Shown here piece by piece: positions 17,618 through 25,917 of a stretch of 64,000 nt of DNA; position 1 is the first letter of the stretch; every line of letters begins with the position of its first letter. The position numbers were made by a program, and so were the translations under genes. The stretch lies in assembly GCA_025360525.1 (NCBI GenBank), contig JANYCA010000138.1, positions 1-64,000 of the forward strand, in the 5' to 3' direction. The notes beneath the pieces were generated by a model. It saw only the letters and a list, made by a program, of their open reading frames with translations. It was not told the DNA's origin and made no database searches. This stretch comes from Chitinophagaceae bacterium (GTDB lineage Bacteria; Bacteroidota; Bacteroidia; Chitinophagales; Chitinophagaceae).

Positions 17618-18817
17618 ATGTATAAGATACTGAGAATTCATAACAGGCTGATTGTTGGAGGGCCATCACATAACGTCACATTGCTTACTGCTTATCTTTC
17701 ACCAGAATTTGAAACACGGCTATTGGTTGGTAAAAAAGATCCTGCGGAAAAAGATGCTGCCTATATTGCTCAGCGTTTAGGGCTTAAGCCAATTGAGATT
17801 GCTGAAATGAGAAGAAGCATTCTTCCATTTAATGATATTATCGCCTATTTTAAAATCAAAAAAATAATCCGGGAATTTAAACCCGATATTGTTCATACAC
17901 ATGCCTCCAAATCCGGAGCTATCGGCAGGTTGGCAGCCAAATCATGCGATGTCCCTTTAATTGTTCACACGTTTCATGGCAACGTTTTTCATTCTTACTT
18001 TAATGGCTTTTTAACTTCACTTATTATCCGGATAGAAAGATTTCTTGCAAAAAAAACAGATGCGATCGTTGCCATTAGCGACTCTCAGCGCAAAGAGCTT
18101 ACGGACGTTTACAAAATAGCCCCGCCGGAAAAAATTTTTACCATACCCCTTGGCTTTAATTTAGAAAAATTTTCAGTTGACCAGGATACAAAAAAAGAAC
18201 TGTTCAGAAATAAGTATGGGTTTGATAAAAATGACATTGTAGTTGGCATTATCGGCAGGCTGGTGCCGGTAAAAAACCATGAAATGTTTTTAGAAGTTGC
18301 TGCATTAATTAAAGCAAATAGCAACAAAAATATACGGTTCGTCATCATTGGCGATGGAGAATCCAGACCGCTGATAGAGAAAAAAGCAGCAGCGCTTAAT
18401 CTCAGTTATTCCTATTTCGTCACCAATCCAAAAGTTAAATCAGATGTATTGGTTACTTCATGGGAAACTGAAATTGACGAGGCACTCGCAGGCATTGATA
18501 TCATAGTACTAACTTCTCACAACGAGGGAACACCTGTATCATTGATTGAAGCACAGGCTGCCTACAAACCCGTAGTATCAACCAATGTAGGCGGTATAGA
18601 AGATATTGTACAACACGGTGAAACCGGATTTATTACAGAGGCAGGAGATACCGCCTCATTTGCGCAACACATTCTTACACTCATTGACACTCCTCAATTA
18701 AGAGATGAAATGGGTAAGAAAGGATATGAAAATGTAATTAAACGTTACTCCAAACAAAGATTAATTACCGACATGAAACATTTGTACCTGAGTTTTTTAG
18801 AGGAGAAGGAACAATAA
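17618..18817 (+). CDS. GT4-family glycosyltransferase
   Basis: The ATG at 17618 (MYKILRIHNRLIVGGPSHNV) is preferred to an in-frame TTG at 17597 and gives 399 residues. The GT-B fold begins with the acceptor-side glycine loop IVGGPSHNVTLLTAYL. The sugar-nucleotide domain begins near VVGIIGRLVPVKNHEMFLEVA, and the retaining GT4 EX7E motif is seen as NEGTPVSLIEAQA. A HTHASKSGAIGRLAAK segment is common in this family. It should transfer a sugar from a nucleotide sugar to a lipid or polysaccharide acceptor at the inner membrane. No polysaccharide cluster surrounds it, so the product is unknown. Confidence 0.9.
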   Translation: MYKILRIHNRLIVGGPSHNVTLLTAYLSPEFETRLLVGKKDPAEKDAAYIAQRLGLKPIEIAEMRRSILPFNDIIAYFKIKKIIREFKPDIVHTHASKSGAIGRLAAKSCDVPLIVHTFHGNVFHSYFNGFLTSLIIRIERFLAKKTDAIVAISDSQRKELTDVYKIAPPEKIFTIPLGFNLEKFSVDQDTKKELFRNKYGFDKNDIVVGIIGRLVPVKNHEMFLEVAALIKANSNKNIRFVIIGDGESRPLIEKKAAALNLSYSYFVTNPKVKSDVLVTSWETEIDEALAGIDIIVLTSHNEGTPVSLIEAQAAYKPVVSTNVGGIEDIVQHGETGFITEAGDTASFAQHILTLIDTPQLRDEMGKKGYENVIKRYSKQRLITDMKHLYLSFLEEKEQ

Positions 18818-18986
18818 GAAACAAATGTGCCGCTCAAAAATTAACTGCAATAATTGTTGTTTTATTAAATAAGCTTTTACTCTTTTTTAAATTTTTAGAT
18901 AAGTAAATTAATTCTATACTCAATCCTATTCTTGTTTTTGAAGAAGGCTAAAAACAATTTATCTATGCTTTAAAGTTTCGAAAATT

Positions 18987-19598
18987 ATGCACAGCTATTT
19001 TATAATTAATAAGCCGGCAAATATGGTATCGCAGTTTGTGAGTCCGCACGCTGTGCCGCTTTTGGGCGATATGGGTTTTAATTTCCCCGAAGGCACCCAT
19101 GCCATTGGACGGCTGGACATAGACTCCGAAGGGTTGCTGATTTTAACCACCGATAAAAGAGTAACCCGTTCCCTTTTTTTAGCCAGCAAGCCACACCTGC
19201 GTACCTACCTGGTAATGGTGCAAAACGAAATAACAGCAGCCACATTTCAGCAACTAAAAGAAGGCATTCCTATTAAAATAAAAAAGGGCGAAATGTATAT
19301 TGCCAAACCTGCATCAATAGAAATAATAAAAAATCCCAACCAACTGTCCCCTTTTGCTTTAGATCGCCGGGAGGTTTTTCCGCATACCTGGTTATTAATA
19401 ACACTTACCGAAGGTAAATTTAGACAAGTAAGAAAAATGGTACTGGCAGCAAGGCATCGCTGTATCCGGCTTATCCGCTTATCCATCAGCGGGATAAACC
19501 TGGGCGATTTAAAACCCGGGGAAGTAAGAGAAATGGATGAAAATACTTTTTATAGTTTATTAGGCATCGGCTCCTTTAGTGCGATCGATAACCAATAA
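18987..19598 (+). CDS. RsuA/RluE-family pseudouridine synthase
   Basis: A 203-residue single-domain pseudouridine synthase. The catalytic Asp is in HAIGRLDIDSEGLLILTTD (residues 37-55), which matches the GRLDxxSxGLL motif II. The basic segment GKFRQVRKMVLAARHRCIRLIRLSISG is the conserved RNA-contact motif III of the RsuA/RluE/RluF group. There is no N-terminal S4 domain, which favours the RluE type that modifies U2457 of 23S rRNA in E. coli. The target in this organism is inferred only. It converges on the lipid cluster with 38 bp between stops. Confidence 0.9.
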   Translation: MHSYFIINKPANMVSQFVSPHAVPLLGDMGFNFPEGTHAIGRLDIDSEGLLILTTDKRVTRSLFLASKPHLRTYLVMVQNEITAATFQQLKEGIPIKIKKGEMYIAKPASIEIIKNPNQLSPFALDRREVFPHTWLLITLTEGKFRQVRKMVLAARHRCIRLIRLSISGINLGDLKPGEVREMDENTFYSLLGIGSFSAIDNQ

Positions 19599-19636
19599 CC
19601 AACCCAGTTTTAGCAATAAAGGGCAGGTCATTTTTG

Positions 19637-20575
19637 TTACTGAATCTTTAAAATAAATCCTTTTATAAAACGCTGAAACCACCCAGCCGTCAGCAGCAGC
19701 TTATTAAAAATTACAATGCCTGAAATGGCACAGATGATACCAGCAACTACGTCCAACACATAGTGGTGACTTGTATATACAGCGGCGAACCATATCCCCA
19801 ACATTACGATACTAAACAAAATTTTTAAACCGCTGCTTACGCTTTTTTTAAACGCATAATACACCACTACAAGGGGGTAAGCAGAATGCAGGGAGGGCAT
19901 GGCTGCAAATACATTAGAGCTCTTATCATATATATTTTGAAAAATTGATAACCCGGTATGTTGGTCAAACTTTGCCAGGCCGGCAGTATTACCGGTTGTG
20001 TTTTTAATAAAAGTACTTTTGTGCAACTGAAAATACCAGGGGGGTGCAGCAGGGTAGATATAATAAATAATGAAGCCAATTAAATTTACAAGCACAAAAG
20101 TGAGAGAGAAATAAAGAAACAACTTTTTATCTTTTAAAAAAAGGTAAAAAGCAAAAGCTAGTGGAACGGGCACCCAACATAAATAAAATACGCCCGACAT
20201 TAGATCAAAAACAGCTGACTGATGGTAAAGCCAGTATTCGTTGGGCGTTACTGTTCCTCCATTTAGGGGAATACCAAAAACAGATTTTTCTGCATTATAC
20301 AGATCGACAATATGAACTGTACTAAATTGATAATTGGGGAATGCCTTCATAAAATCGAATATCACCCAAAAACAAATAAAGATAGAAAAACCAATAATGA
20401 ATTTGCGGCTTTGTTCACTAACAAAATAACAGGCATTAAAAACAAAAACCAGCCACACCTGGTCTGTTTTAAACCCTATCAGCAATAAAGAAATACCAAG
20501 GTAAACTGTAGAGGTAAAAATTGCTACTACAATACTTTTTGACGTATAAAGACTTGCAGTATTACTGTTATTCAT
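19637..20575 (-). CDS. PAP2/Aur1-like membrane phosphotransferase, candidate inositol phosphorylceramide synthase
   Basis: The ATG at 20575 gives 312 residues and overlaps the hydroxylase gene upstream by 8 bp; an in-frame TTG at 20599 is an alternative. The protein has about seven membrane helices. The PAP2 catalytic motifs are PSLHSAYPL (C2) and YTSHHYVLDVVAG (C3), which supply the His nucleophile and the His-Asp pair. A YYIYPAAPPWYF segment is typical of the Aur1/Ipt1-like (PAP2_3) branch. Fungal Aur1 transfers phosphoinositol from phosphatidylinositol to ceramide. Here the same operon encodes probable ceramide and phosphatidylinositol synthesis, so that reaction is the best guess. A plain lipid phosphatase is the alternative. 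Confidence 0.8.
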   Translation of the reverse strand: MNNSNTASLYTSKSIVVAIFTSTVYLGISLLLIGFKTDQVWLVFVFNACYFVSEQSRKFIIGFSIFICFWVIFDFMKAFPNYQFSTVHIVDLYNAEKSVFGIPLNGGTVTPNEYWLYHQSAVFDLMSGVFYLCWVPVPLAFAFYLFLKDKKLFLYFSLTFVLVNLIGFIIYYIYPAAPPWYFQLHKSTFIKNTTGNTAGLAKFDQHTGLSIFQNIYDKSSNVFAAMPSLHSAYPLVVVYYAFKKSVSSGLKILFSIVMLGIWFAAVYTSHHYVLDVVAGIICAISGIVIFNKLLLTAGWFQRFIKGFILKIQ

Positions 20576-21203
20576 GCAGTTTTTTTGGACTATCAGCAAA
20601 TTTTGAGCGAAGAATATTATCCCATAAAGAGGTACTTACCCCAAAACCTTTTTCAGGATTATGGTAGTGATGCAACATGTGGTGTTGTTTTACCCGTTTC
20701 ATAATGCCCGACTTAAAATTATAATGATGCATGGCATAATGCAACATATCATAAACAAGGTAACCAAATAAAAAACCCGGGAAAAAAGCATACAACTGGT
20801 TGGGCAGAAAAAATAAAGAAAACAGGAAGTAAAAGGCGGTTGCTAATGGAATGCTTGCTGACGGAGGCATCACAAGGCGTTTTCTATCCTTTGGATAATC
20901 GTGGTGCACTCCGTGAAAAATAAAATGAATTTTTTTTCCAAATTCAGAGCTTGGATGATAGTGGAAAATGAAACGGTGCAGTAGATATTCAGTTGCCGTC
21001 CATACCAGCAGGCCAATTAAGAAAAAAACCGAAAAGCCCCCCAATCCGATGTTATTTTCAAATGCCAGCACAATAAAAAAAACAATAACCGGTATAAAAA
21101 TAAAAAGGGGCACTGCATAATGGACTTTGGAGAGGCTTTCCATTAGTCCGTTCTTAAACATCCGTATACTCTCCTCACTGTTTGAAACGAAATTCTTTTT
21201 CAT
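20568..21203 (-). CDS. Sterol desaturase/fatty acid hydroxylase superfamily protein, FA2H-like
   Basis: A 211-residue membrane di-iron enzyme. The His clusters are HRFIFH, HFIFHGVHHDYP, HYAMHHYNF and HHMLHHYH, placed between paired hydrophobic segments. The order and the segment GVHHDYPKDRKRLVMPP closely resemble FA2H/Scs7, which add a 2-hydroxyl to the N-acyl chain of sphingolipids using O2. The N-terminal cytochrome b5 domain of the eukaryotic enzymes is absent, so an external electron donor is needed. Its place in the sphingolipid operon supports a ceramide or sphingoid base substrate (inference). It overlaps the Aur1-like gene by 8 bp and follows the DUF4833 gene after 24 bp. Confidence 0.88.
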   Translation of the reverse strand: MKKNFVSNSEESIRMFKNGLMESLSKVHYAVPLFIFIPVIVFFIVLAFENNIGLGGFSVFFLIGLLVWTATEYLLHRFIFHYHPSSEFGKKIHFIFHGVHHDYPKDRKRLVMPPSASIPLATAFYFLFSLFFLPNQLYAFFPGFLFGYLVYDMLHYAMHHYNFKSGIMKRVKQHHMLHHYHNPEKGFGVSTSLWDNILRSKFADSPKKLHE

Positions 21204-21227
21204 TGTTTCTTCATTTATAATGATGAA

Positions 21228-21767
21228 TTAAATTTTTAATTTTTCTTTTACCGGTTGATTTAAAGCAGGATCCGTTCCTGATAATTCTACATATTCTACA
21301 TTGGGTGACCAAAAGGTGCCTCCCCGAATTTCTAAATACATTCTATTTAAAATACACATTTTTTTATTGATCATACTGTACACATGAAACTTGCCATCAG
21401 CAGCCAGTAATAAATACATTTTTAATTTTTTATACGAAATAAAGTTAAGCTCATATTGGTTTTCGGAAATTTTACGATGCTTTATTCCATAGGCAAAAGT
21501 ACGTTGGATATAATTCAATTCCTGCCGCTGGCCCTTTTCGCCATATCTTATCCAAAATACATGAACTGGTTCTGAAGGATCAACTTTGCCATCTTTATAA
21601 TTTAGCTCGCAAACGATGGTATTAACGTTAGGCGTTCGCTGCAGGAAAAACAATTGATTACCATTGCCGGAAGGAACAGGAAAATTGGCCGGTTGCGCCT
21701 GTAAACTGCCGCTAATTAGCTGAATTGTAACTATCCCTAAGACTGAAAAAAAATTTCTAAAATTCAT
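21228..21767 (-). CDS. Exported DUF4833-family protein
   Basis: A 179-residue protein with a signal peptide (MNFRNFFSVLGIVTIQLISGSLQAQ). The mature part begins FPVPSGNGNQLFFLQRTPNVNTIVCELNY, which fits DUF4833, a family of small Bacteroidota proteins without known function. The body looks all-beta, with PVHVFWIRYGEKGQRQELNYIQRTFAYGI and a KKMCILNRMYLEI segment. It should be periplasmic. It stands between the CDP-alcohol phosphatidyltransferase and the hydroxylase with short gaps, so it is probably a member of the inositol lipid pathway or its transport. No catalytic residues can be named. Confidence 0.78.
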   Translation of the reverse strand: MNFRNFFSVLGIVTIQLISGSLQAQPANFPVPSGNGNQLFFLQRTPNVNTIVCELNYKDGKVDPSEPVHVFWIRYGEKGQRQELNYIQRTFAYGIKHRKISENQYELNFISYKKLKMYLLLAADGKFHVYSMINKKMCILNRMYLEIRGGTFWSPNVEYVELSGTDPALNQPVKEKLKI

Positions 21768-21808
21768 TAATTAAAAAATAAAAAAAAGCACACATAAATC
21801 TATTGTAA

Positions 21809-22501
21809 TTACTTCCTGCCCTCCAGCGCTTTCTTTGCATGCAACAATCTTTTAATTGCTGTAATATTGGTAAGTATTGCCATAATAGTTAATGGAATAG
21901 TAAAAATAGACATCGTTTCAAAAATATGAAACGGCAATAGATCGATGTAAAGTTTATAATCACCGCCAATAAAATTGCCTGCAATACCGCATGCTAATGC
22001 CGAAACACCTGTTAGAACAACCCTTTCCGGACGTTGCATTAAACCTCCTTTGTTTTCTATACCTAATCCTTCGCTTCGAGCTCTTGTATAACTCACCATT
22101 ATAGAACCCATCATGGCTATAAAAGCAAATAAAGAACTTAAAAAATAATGATGTGATATTAAATAATAGCAAATACCCAGAAACATTATGAATTCGCTAT
22201 ACCGATCCAAAACAGAATCGAAGAGGGCACCATAGGTCGAACTCATATTGCCCAATCTTGCCACCTGCCCATCGAGCATGTCAAATAATCCGGCAAATAA
22301 TATTAACGCACCTGCCCATCCTACATAAGATAAATCTCCCCTATTACCTTCTTCGGCACCCATTATAAAAATTACAGCAACCCCTGCGTTTAGAAACAAG
22401 CCTGTAACCGTAACTAAATTAGGTGTAAATCCAATTTTTATCAGCCCTTTTACCAATGGATTTATTATAACGTATATAAATTGCTGCAGTTTGTTTCTCA
22501 T
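21809..22501 (-). CDS. CDP-alcohol phosphatidyltransferase, probable phosphatidylinositol-phosphate synthase
   Basis: The ATG at 22501 (MRNKLQQFIYVIIN) is preferred to an in-frame TTG at 22531 that overlaps the upstream gene. The 230-residue product has six hydrophobic segments. The CDP-alcohol transferase motif D-G-x2-A-R-x8-G-x3-D-x3-D is complete, in DMLDGQVARLGNMSSTYGAL followed by FDSVLDR. A downstream SYTRARSEGLGIENKGGLMQRPER block is typical of phosphatidylinositol-phosphate and related synthases. With inositol-3-phosphate synthase and a PgpA-like phosphatase in the same run of genes, CDP-diacylglycerol plus inositol phosphate giving phosphatidylinositol phosphate is the likely reaction. 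Substrate choice is inferred from context. Confidence 0.87.
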   Translation of the reverse strand: MRNKLQQFIYVIINPLVKGLIKIGFTPNLVTVTGLFLNAGVAVIFIMGAEEGNRGDLSYVGWAGALILFAGLFDMLDGQVARLGNMSSTYGALFDSVLDRYSEFIMFLGICYYLISHHYFLSSLFAFIAMMGSIMVSYTRARSEGLGIENKGGLMQRPERVVLTGVSALACGIAGNFIGGDYKLYIDLLPFHIFETMSIFTIPLTIMAILTNITAIKRLLHAKKALEGRK

Positions 22502-22520
22502 TAAATAATTTATACAAAAT

Positions 22521-25067
22521 TTAAAAATCAAATCTTACTCTCGCTCTTATCCCTATTTTTGAAATATCGGGATTTTCAAGATAAGTAAGTCGTTTTACAA
22601 CATCAATACGAAGAAATTTAAAAATATTTGCAACCCCTACACTCACCTCAATATAAGGCGTATTATTGAGAGAAAAGGTAGTTGGAGCGCCAGTGATTGG
22701 ATCTGTTGGAAACTTTAACTGATTGGGGTTTCTGTCGGGATTATTTTCATCCCGGATGCCACCATACAACACTTTTGCACTTGCCACTTCTCTCAACTTA
22801 AGGCGCTTTAACAAAGGGAGCTTGTTAAAAATAAAACCATTCAAATGAAAATCAAAATTAACAGCAGCATACCGGTCGCTCACAAACTCTAAAAAATTCA
22901 TGAGGTTGTAGGCATAAAGTCTGTATGAATACGTTTGATTGGCTTCGTGAATGGTAAGCAAAGGAAAAGGTAACTGTCCAAAGATATAGCCTCCCTGTAC
23001 AGTAATATCTGTATATCCCAACTGAGACATGTAGAATCTTTTTTCCATATACAGGTTAATGTTACTGAAGTTATATTCTCCCCCAAAAAGCCCTTTTATA
23101 CCTTTAATATACCTCAACTTAAATATAGGATATTTGTTGATGATGGGGCTTCTGTACGATTTTGTTTGATAAAATTGTTCGTTGGGTGCCCACCTGATTT
23201 CCGCAGACATCTCCGACGTAGTGATATTATCAATCAATTCATTTGCAGGAGTTTGTTTTTCATAAACAATTGCCCCTGCGGGGGTCTGTTTCCAGTATTT
23301 ATAAGCAAACAAGTATCTGAAGTTTTTACCGAACTCCCGCATGTATTCTATTTTGAACACGTTATTGTACAACCATTTATCGTTGTTGCCTCTTTTAAAA
23401 GACAGTAAGAAATTATCTTCTTGTACAAATGCCAGTTCCTGTCCGGGAATTTTCATGTCGTACTGGTAACCAACCCGTAAGTAATTTAAGGGGAATGAAT
23501 AAATTGATTTGTGATTAAACGAATAAGTGCCAAAAACACCATATTTATATTGCTTATCTCTAAAGCCATATGCCAGGTAAGATTCAAAATAGAGGTTTTC
23601 ATTAAATTTAGGTGTGGTTCGTCCACCGAGTCTTAATCTAAGTCCTTCTACTGGATTAAAGCTATAAAAAGTGTTGGTATTTCCGATTTCGAATTTATTT
23701 AAAGTAATGTAGCCTGAAAATAAAGCCGTAACGATAACAGTAAAAGTTTTAAAAGAACGCATGTTGCGCAGGCTATCAATGTTACTATACGTTTTTGATT
23801 CAATTTTAGATAGGGGTTGGTGACGGTGAGTTATCCAAAAACTATCCGGGAGCGAAGCTGCCCCACCTAAGTTTACTTCTTCTTTCCCCTTGTAAATACT
23901 ATCAGCCGCAGGTTTATTAATCAGAAAATTTTTTAAAGTTACCAGCCTTTCGCCAATTACGCCACCGGAGGCATTGTTAATGATGGCAAATTCTGCAATC
24001 ATATCACTCTTTATAAGATGATAACGGCCATCAAATCCTTTTTCGAACCCTTGGCTAATTTTTAGTTCTTTTGTCCAGTTGATATTAGCCTTTTTGCTGA
24101 TAGCAAGGTCTATTTTTTGAATAGAGTAATTGCCATCAAGGGTAATAAACATAGTACCTCTGAAAATTAAGTCGTTGGGGTTTTTAGGTGTAAAATAAAG
24201 CCTTGCTAGTTTTATCCCGTCAATTTCGACGGTATCTGTAATGTAATATCTGTAAAAGGATGGGGCAATATTTGCAATAGGACTCAAAAACTGCTGATTA
24301 AGCAAAGCAATATTGTTATCGTAAATATTCACATCCTGGTACAAATTATCTAAAAAACTGGTTAGTCCAGCTTGATCGAAAAGATCGCCGTAGTTTACTT
24401 TTTTCTCGCCTAAAATATAAACTTTTACTGCTTCAGGATTTTTACGCAAGTACTTTTGAGTTAATTTTTCCTGGAGGTATATTGGTAAAATTGAACGGCC
24501 TTGCAGCGTAACCGTGTCAATATTTTCCATCATAAATTTATAATTTTTAAAAACCAGGTTCTTTTGCAGTTTTTCCGGTTTATTGGCAAGTGATAAACCT
24601 AATTTTTCGTATTGCTCATATTGAACATAATCATAGGAGGTGATCCTGTTTTTTTCTTTATTCTCAATTACTTTATCAATCAGTTCTACAGCAGGATTGT
24701 TCCTGTTCCTGTACTTTCCTCTACCCCGCTTTACAACAACCTCTTTAAGAGACGATCCCATTTCCAGATCAACGTTAAGTGATTGCTCTATACCGGGTTT
24801 AACTTCCCTGCTAATAGTAGTGTAGCCTACATAAGAAAAAATAAGTGTATTTAATTTCTGATTTTTTGTCTCAATAGAATAGCTGCCATCATCTCCGGTT
24901 GATACACCTTTACCGTTTTTAAATACCACACTTACAAACGCCATCGGCTGTTTGGTGATAGCATCTTTTACAAAACCCTTAACCACCGTTTGTGCCTGTA
25001 ATAAAAAAATATTACCAACTAACATTGTGAACAGAAACAGCCTCAACTTAATCTTACTAACATTCAT
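22521..25067 (-). CDS. DUF5686 / carboxypeptidase regulatory-like outer-membrane protein
   Basis: An 848-residue exported protein: signal peptide to about residue 25, then a carboxypeptidase regulatory-like domain (VKGFVKDAITKQPMAFVSVVF). Next is a basic linker (KRGRGKYRNRNNPAVELI) starting the DUF5686 region, and a long beta-rich C-terminal half ending RIGIRARVRFDF. The C-terminal Phe and alternating pattern suggest a barrel in the outer membrane. The family is common in Bacteroidota and its function is unknown. It lies 2 bp after gtrA and 19 bp before the CDP-alcohol transferase, so it is translated with lipid genes. A role in moving the finished lipid to the outer membrane is only a suggestion. 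Confidence 0.82.
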   Translation of the reverse strand: MNVSKIKLRLFLFTMLVGNIFLLQAQTVVKGFVKDAITKQPMAFVSVVFKNGKGVSTGDDGSYSIETKNQKLNTLIFSYVGYTTISREVKPGIEQSLNVDLEMGSSLKEVVVKRGRGKYRNRNNPAVELIDKVIENKEKNRITSYDYVQYEQYEKLGLSLANKPEKLQKNLVFKNYKFMMENIDTVTLQGRSILPIYLQEKLTQKYLRKNPEAVKVYILGEKKVNYGDLFDQAGLTSFLDNLYQDVNIYDNNIALLNQQFLSPIANIAPSFYRYYITDTVEIDGIKLARLYFTPKNPNDLIFRGTMFITLDGNYSIQKIDLAISKKANINWTKELKISQGFEKGFDGRYHLIKSDMIAEFAIINNASGGVIGERLVTLKNFLINKPAADSIYKGKEEVNLGGAASLPDSFWITHRHQPLSKIESKTYSNIDSLRNMRSFKTFTVIVTALFSGYITLNKFEIGNTNTFYSFNPVEGLRLRLGGRTTPKFNENLYFESYLAYGFRDKQYKYGVFGTYSFNHKSIYSFPLNYLRVGYQYDMKIPGQELAFVQEDNFLLSFKRGNNDKWLYNNVFKIEYMREFGKNFRYLFAYKYWKQTPAGAIVYEKQTPANELIDNITTSEMSAEIRWAPNEQFYQTKSYRSPIINKYPIFKLRYIKGIKGLFGGEYNFSNINLYMEKRFYMSQLGYTDITVQGGYIFGQLPFPLLTIHEANQTYSYRLYAYNLMNFLEFVSDRYAAVNFDFHLNGFIFNKLPLLKRLKLREVASAKVLYGGIRDENNPDRNPNQLKFPTDPITGAPTTFSLNNTPYIEVSVGVANIFKFLRIDVVKRLTYLENPDISKIGIRARVRFDF

Positions 25068-25069
25068 TA

Positions 25070-25447
25070 TTAATTACTTTTAAAAACATATTTTTTTTGC
25101 AAAGGGTAATTATACATTACTGCAACCAGTACAGATGTCATTACTTTTGCAGTTGTATAATATAATCCAGCCACATCTATCAGCAGGTAAAGTCCAACTG
25201 CATTTAATAGGAGGTTGCCAGACCAAATAAGAAAATAGCGTTTACTTTGGAAATAGATGGATGTGCTACAAGACCTGAATACCCATTGGCGGTTAATAAA
25301 AAAATTAATCACGCCTCCTGTCATTGTACCGGTTATACTTGCAAAAAAAGCCGGTACAAGCATTACTTCCTTTAACAAAATTGCAACCAGGTAATCGCAA
25401 AAGCTGGAGACCAAAGAAGCCGAATTTGCTTTTATAAAAAGGTTCAT
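25070..25447 (-). CDS. GtrA-family membrane protein
   Basis: A 125-residue protein with four membrane helices and the GtrA fold: an N-terminal FIKANSASLVSSFCDYLVA helix, the family motif GGVINFFINRQWVF near residues 45-58, and a C-terminal MYNYPLQKKYVF that mirrors it. GtrA proteins are thought to help move lipid-linked sugars across the membrane. Here it follows the PgpA-like phosphatase by 17 bp and precedes DUF5686 by 2 bp. A lipid or polyprenyl-phosphate substrate tied to inositol lipids is therefore plausible, though not shown by sequence. Confidence 0.85.
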   Translation of the reverse strand: MNLFIKANSASLVSSFCDYLVAILLKEVMLVPAFFASITGTMTGGVINFFINRQWVFRSCSTSIYFQSKRYFLIWSGNLLLNAVGLYLLIDVAGLYYTTAKVMTSVLVAVMYNYPLQKKYVFKSN

Positions 25448-25464
25448 ATTAATTATATTTTATA

Positions 25465-25917
25465 CTATAACCAGCCTGTATAAACAACGAGCCGGATTAT
25501 AATAAAGGCATAGATACCAGCCAACACATCATCGGCCATAACACCCCATCCTTTCGGTAATTTTTCCAGCTGCCTTATGCCCAGGGGTTTGAATATATCA
25601 AACAATCTAAAAAATAAAAACGCAATTAATGCAAAGATTATGTTGTGCGGCGCATACAATAAAGCAATGGCCATTCCTGCTACTTCATCTATCACAACTT
25701 TGCTACTATCTTTCCCCCACAAAGGATCCACCACATTAGAACTCCAGGTACCAATTGCACAAATTAAAAAAGTGATTATTAGCTGCCAGTATGAGTTAAC
25801 ATAACCGGCAGGCAAAAAAAACCAACCTATACAAAATGCTAATGCGGCTGCTGTTCCACCCCCCTTTTGCATAAAACCAATCCCAAAAACGGATGCAATT
25901 GTTGTATGTAACTTCAT
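25465..25917 (-). CDS. PgpA-like phosphatase, probable phosphatidylinositol-phosphate phosphatase
   Basis: A 150-residue inner-membrane enzyme of the phosphatidylglycerophosphatase A family. The conserved blocks are GGGTAAALAFCIGW near the start, KDSSKVVIDEVAGM with the metal-binding Asp-Glu, and FRLFDIFKPLGIRQLE followed by GWGVMADDVLAG. Its start codon overlaps the stop codon of the inositol-3-phosphate synthase gene by one base, so the two are translationally coupled. In Bacteroides a PgpA-like protein in the inositol lipid cluster removes the phosphate from phosphatidylinositol phosphate. The same role is likely here, with phosphatidylglycerophosphate as the alternative substrate. Confidence 0.87.
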   Translation of the reverse strand: MKLHTTIASVFGIGFMQKGGGTAAALAFCIGWFFLPAGYVNSYWQLIITFLICAIGTWSSNVVDPLWGKDSSKVVIDEVAGMAIALLYAPHNIIFALIAFLFFRLFDIFKPLGIRQLEKLPKGWGVMADDVLAGIYAFIIIRLVVYTGWL

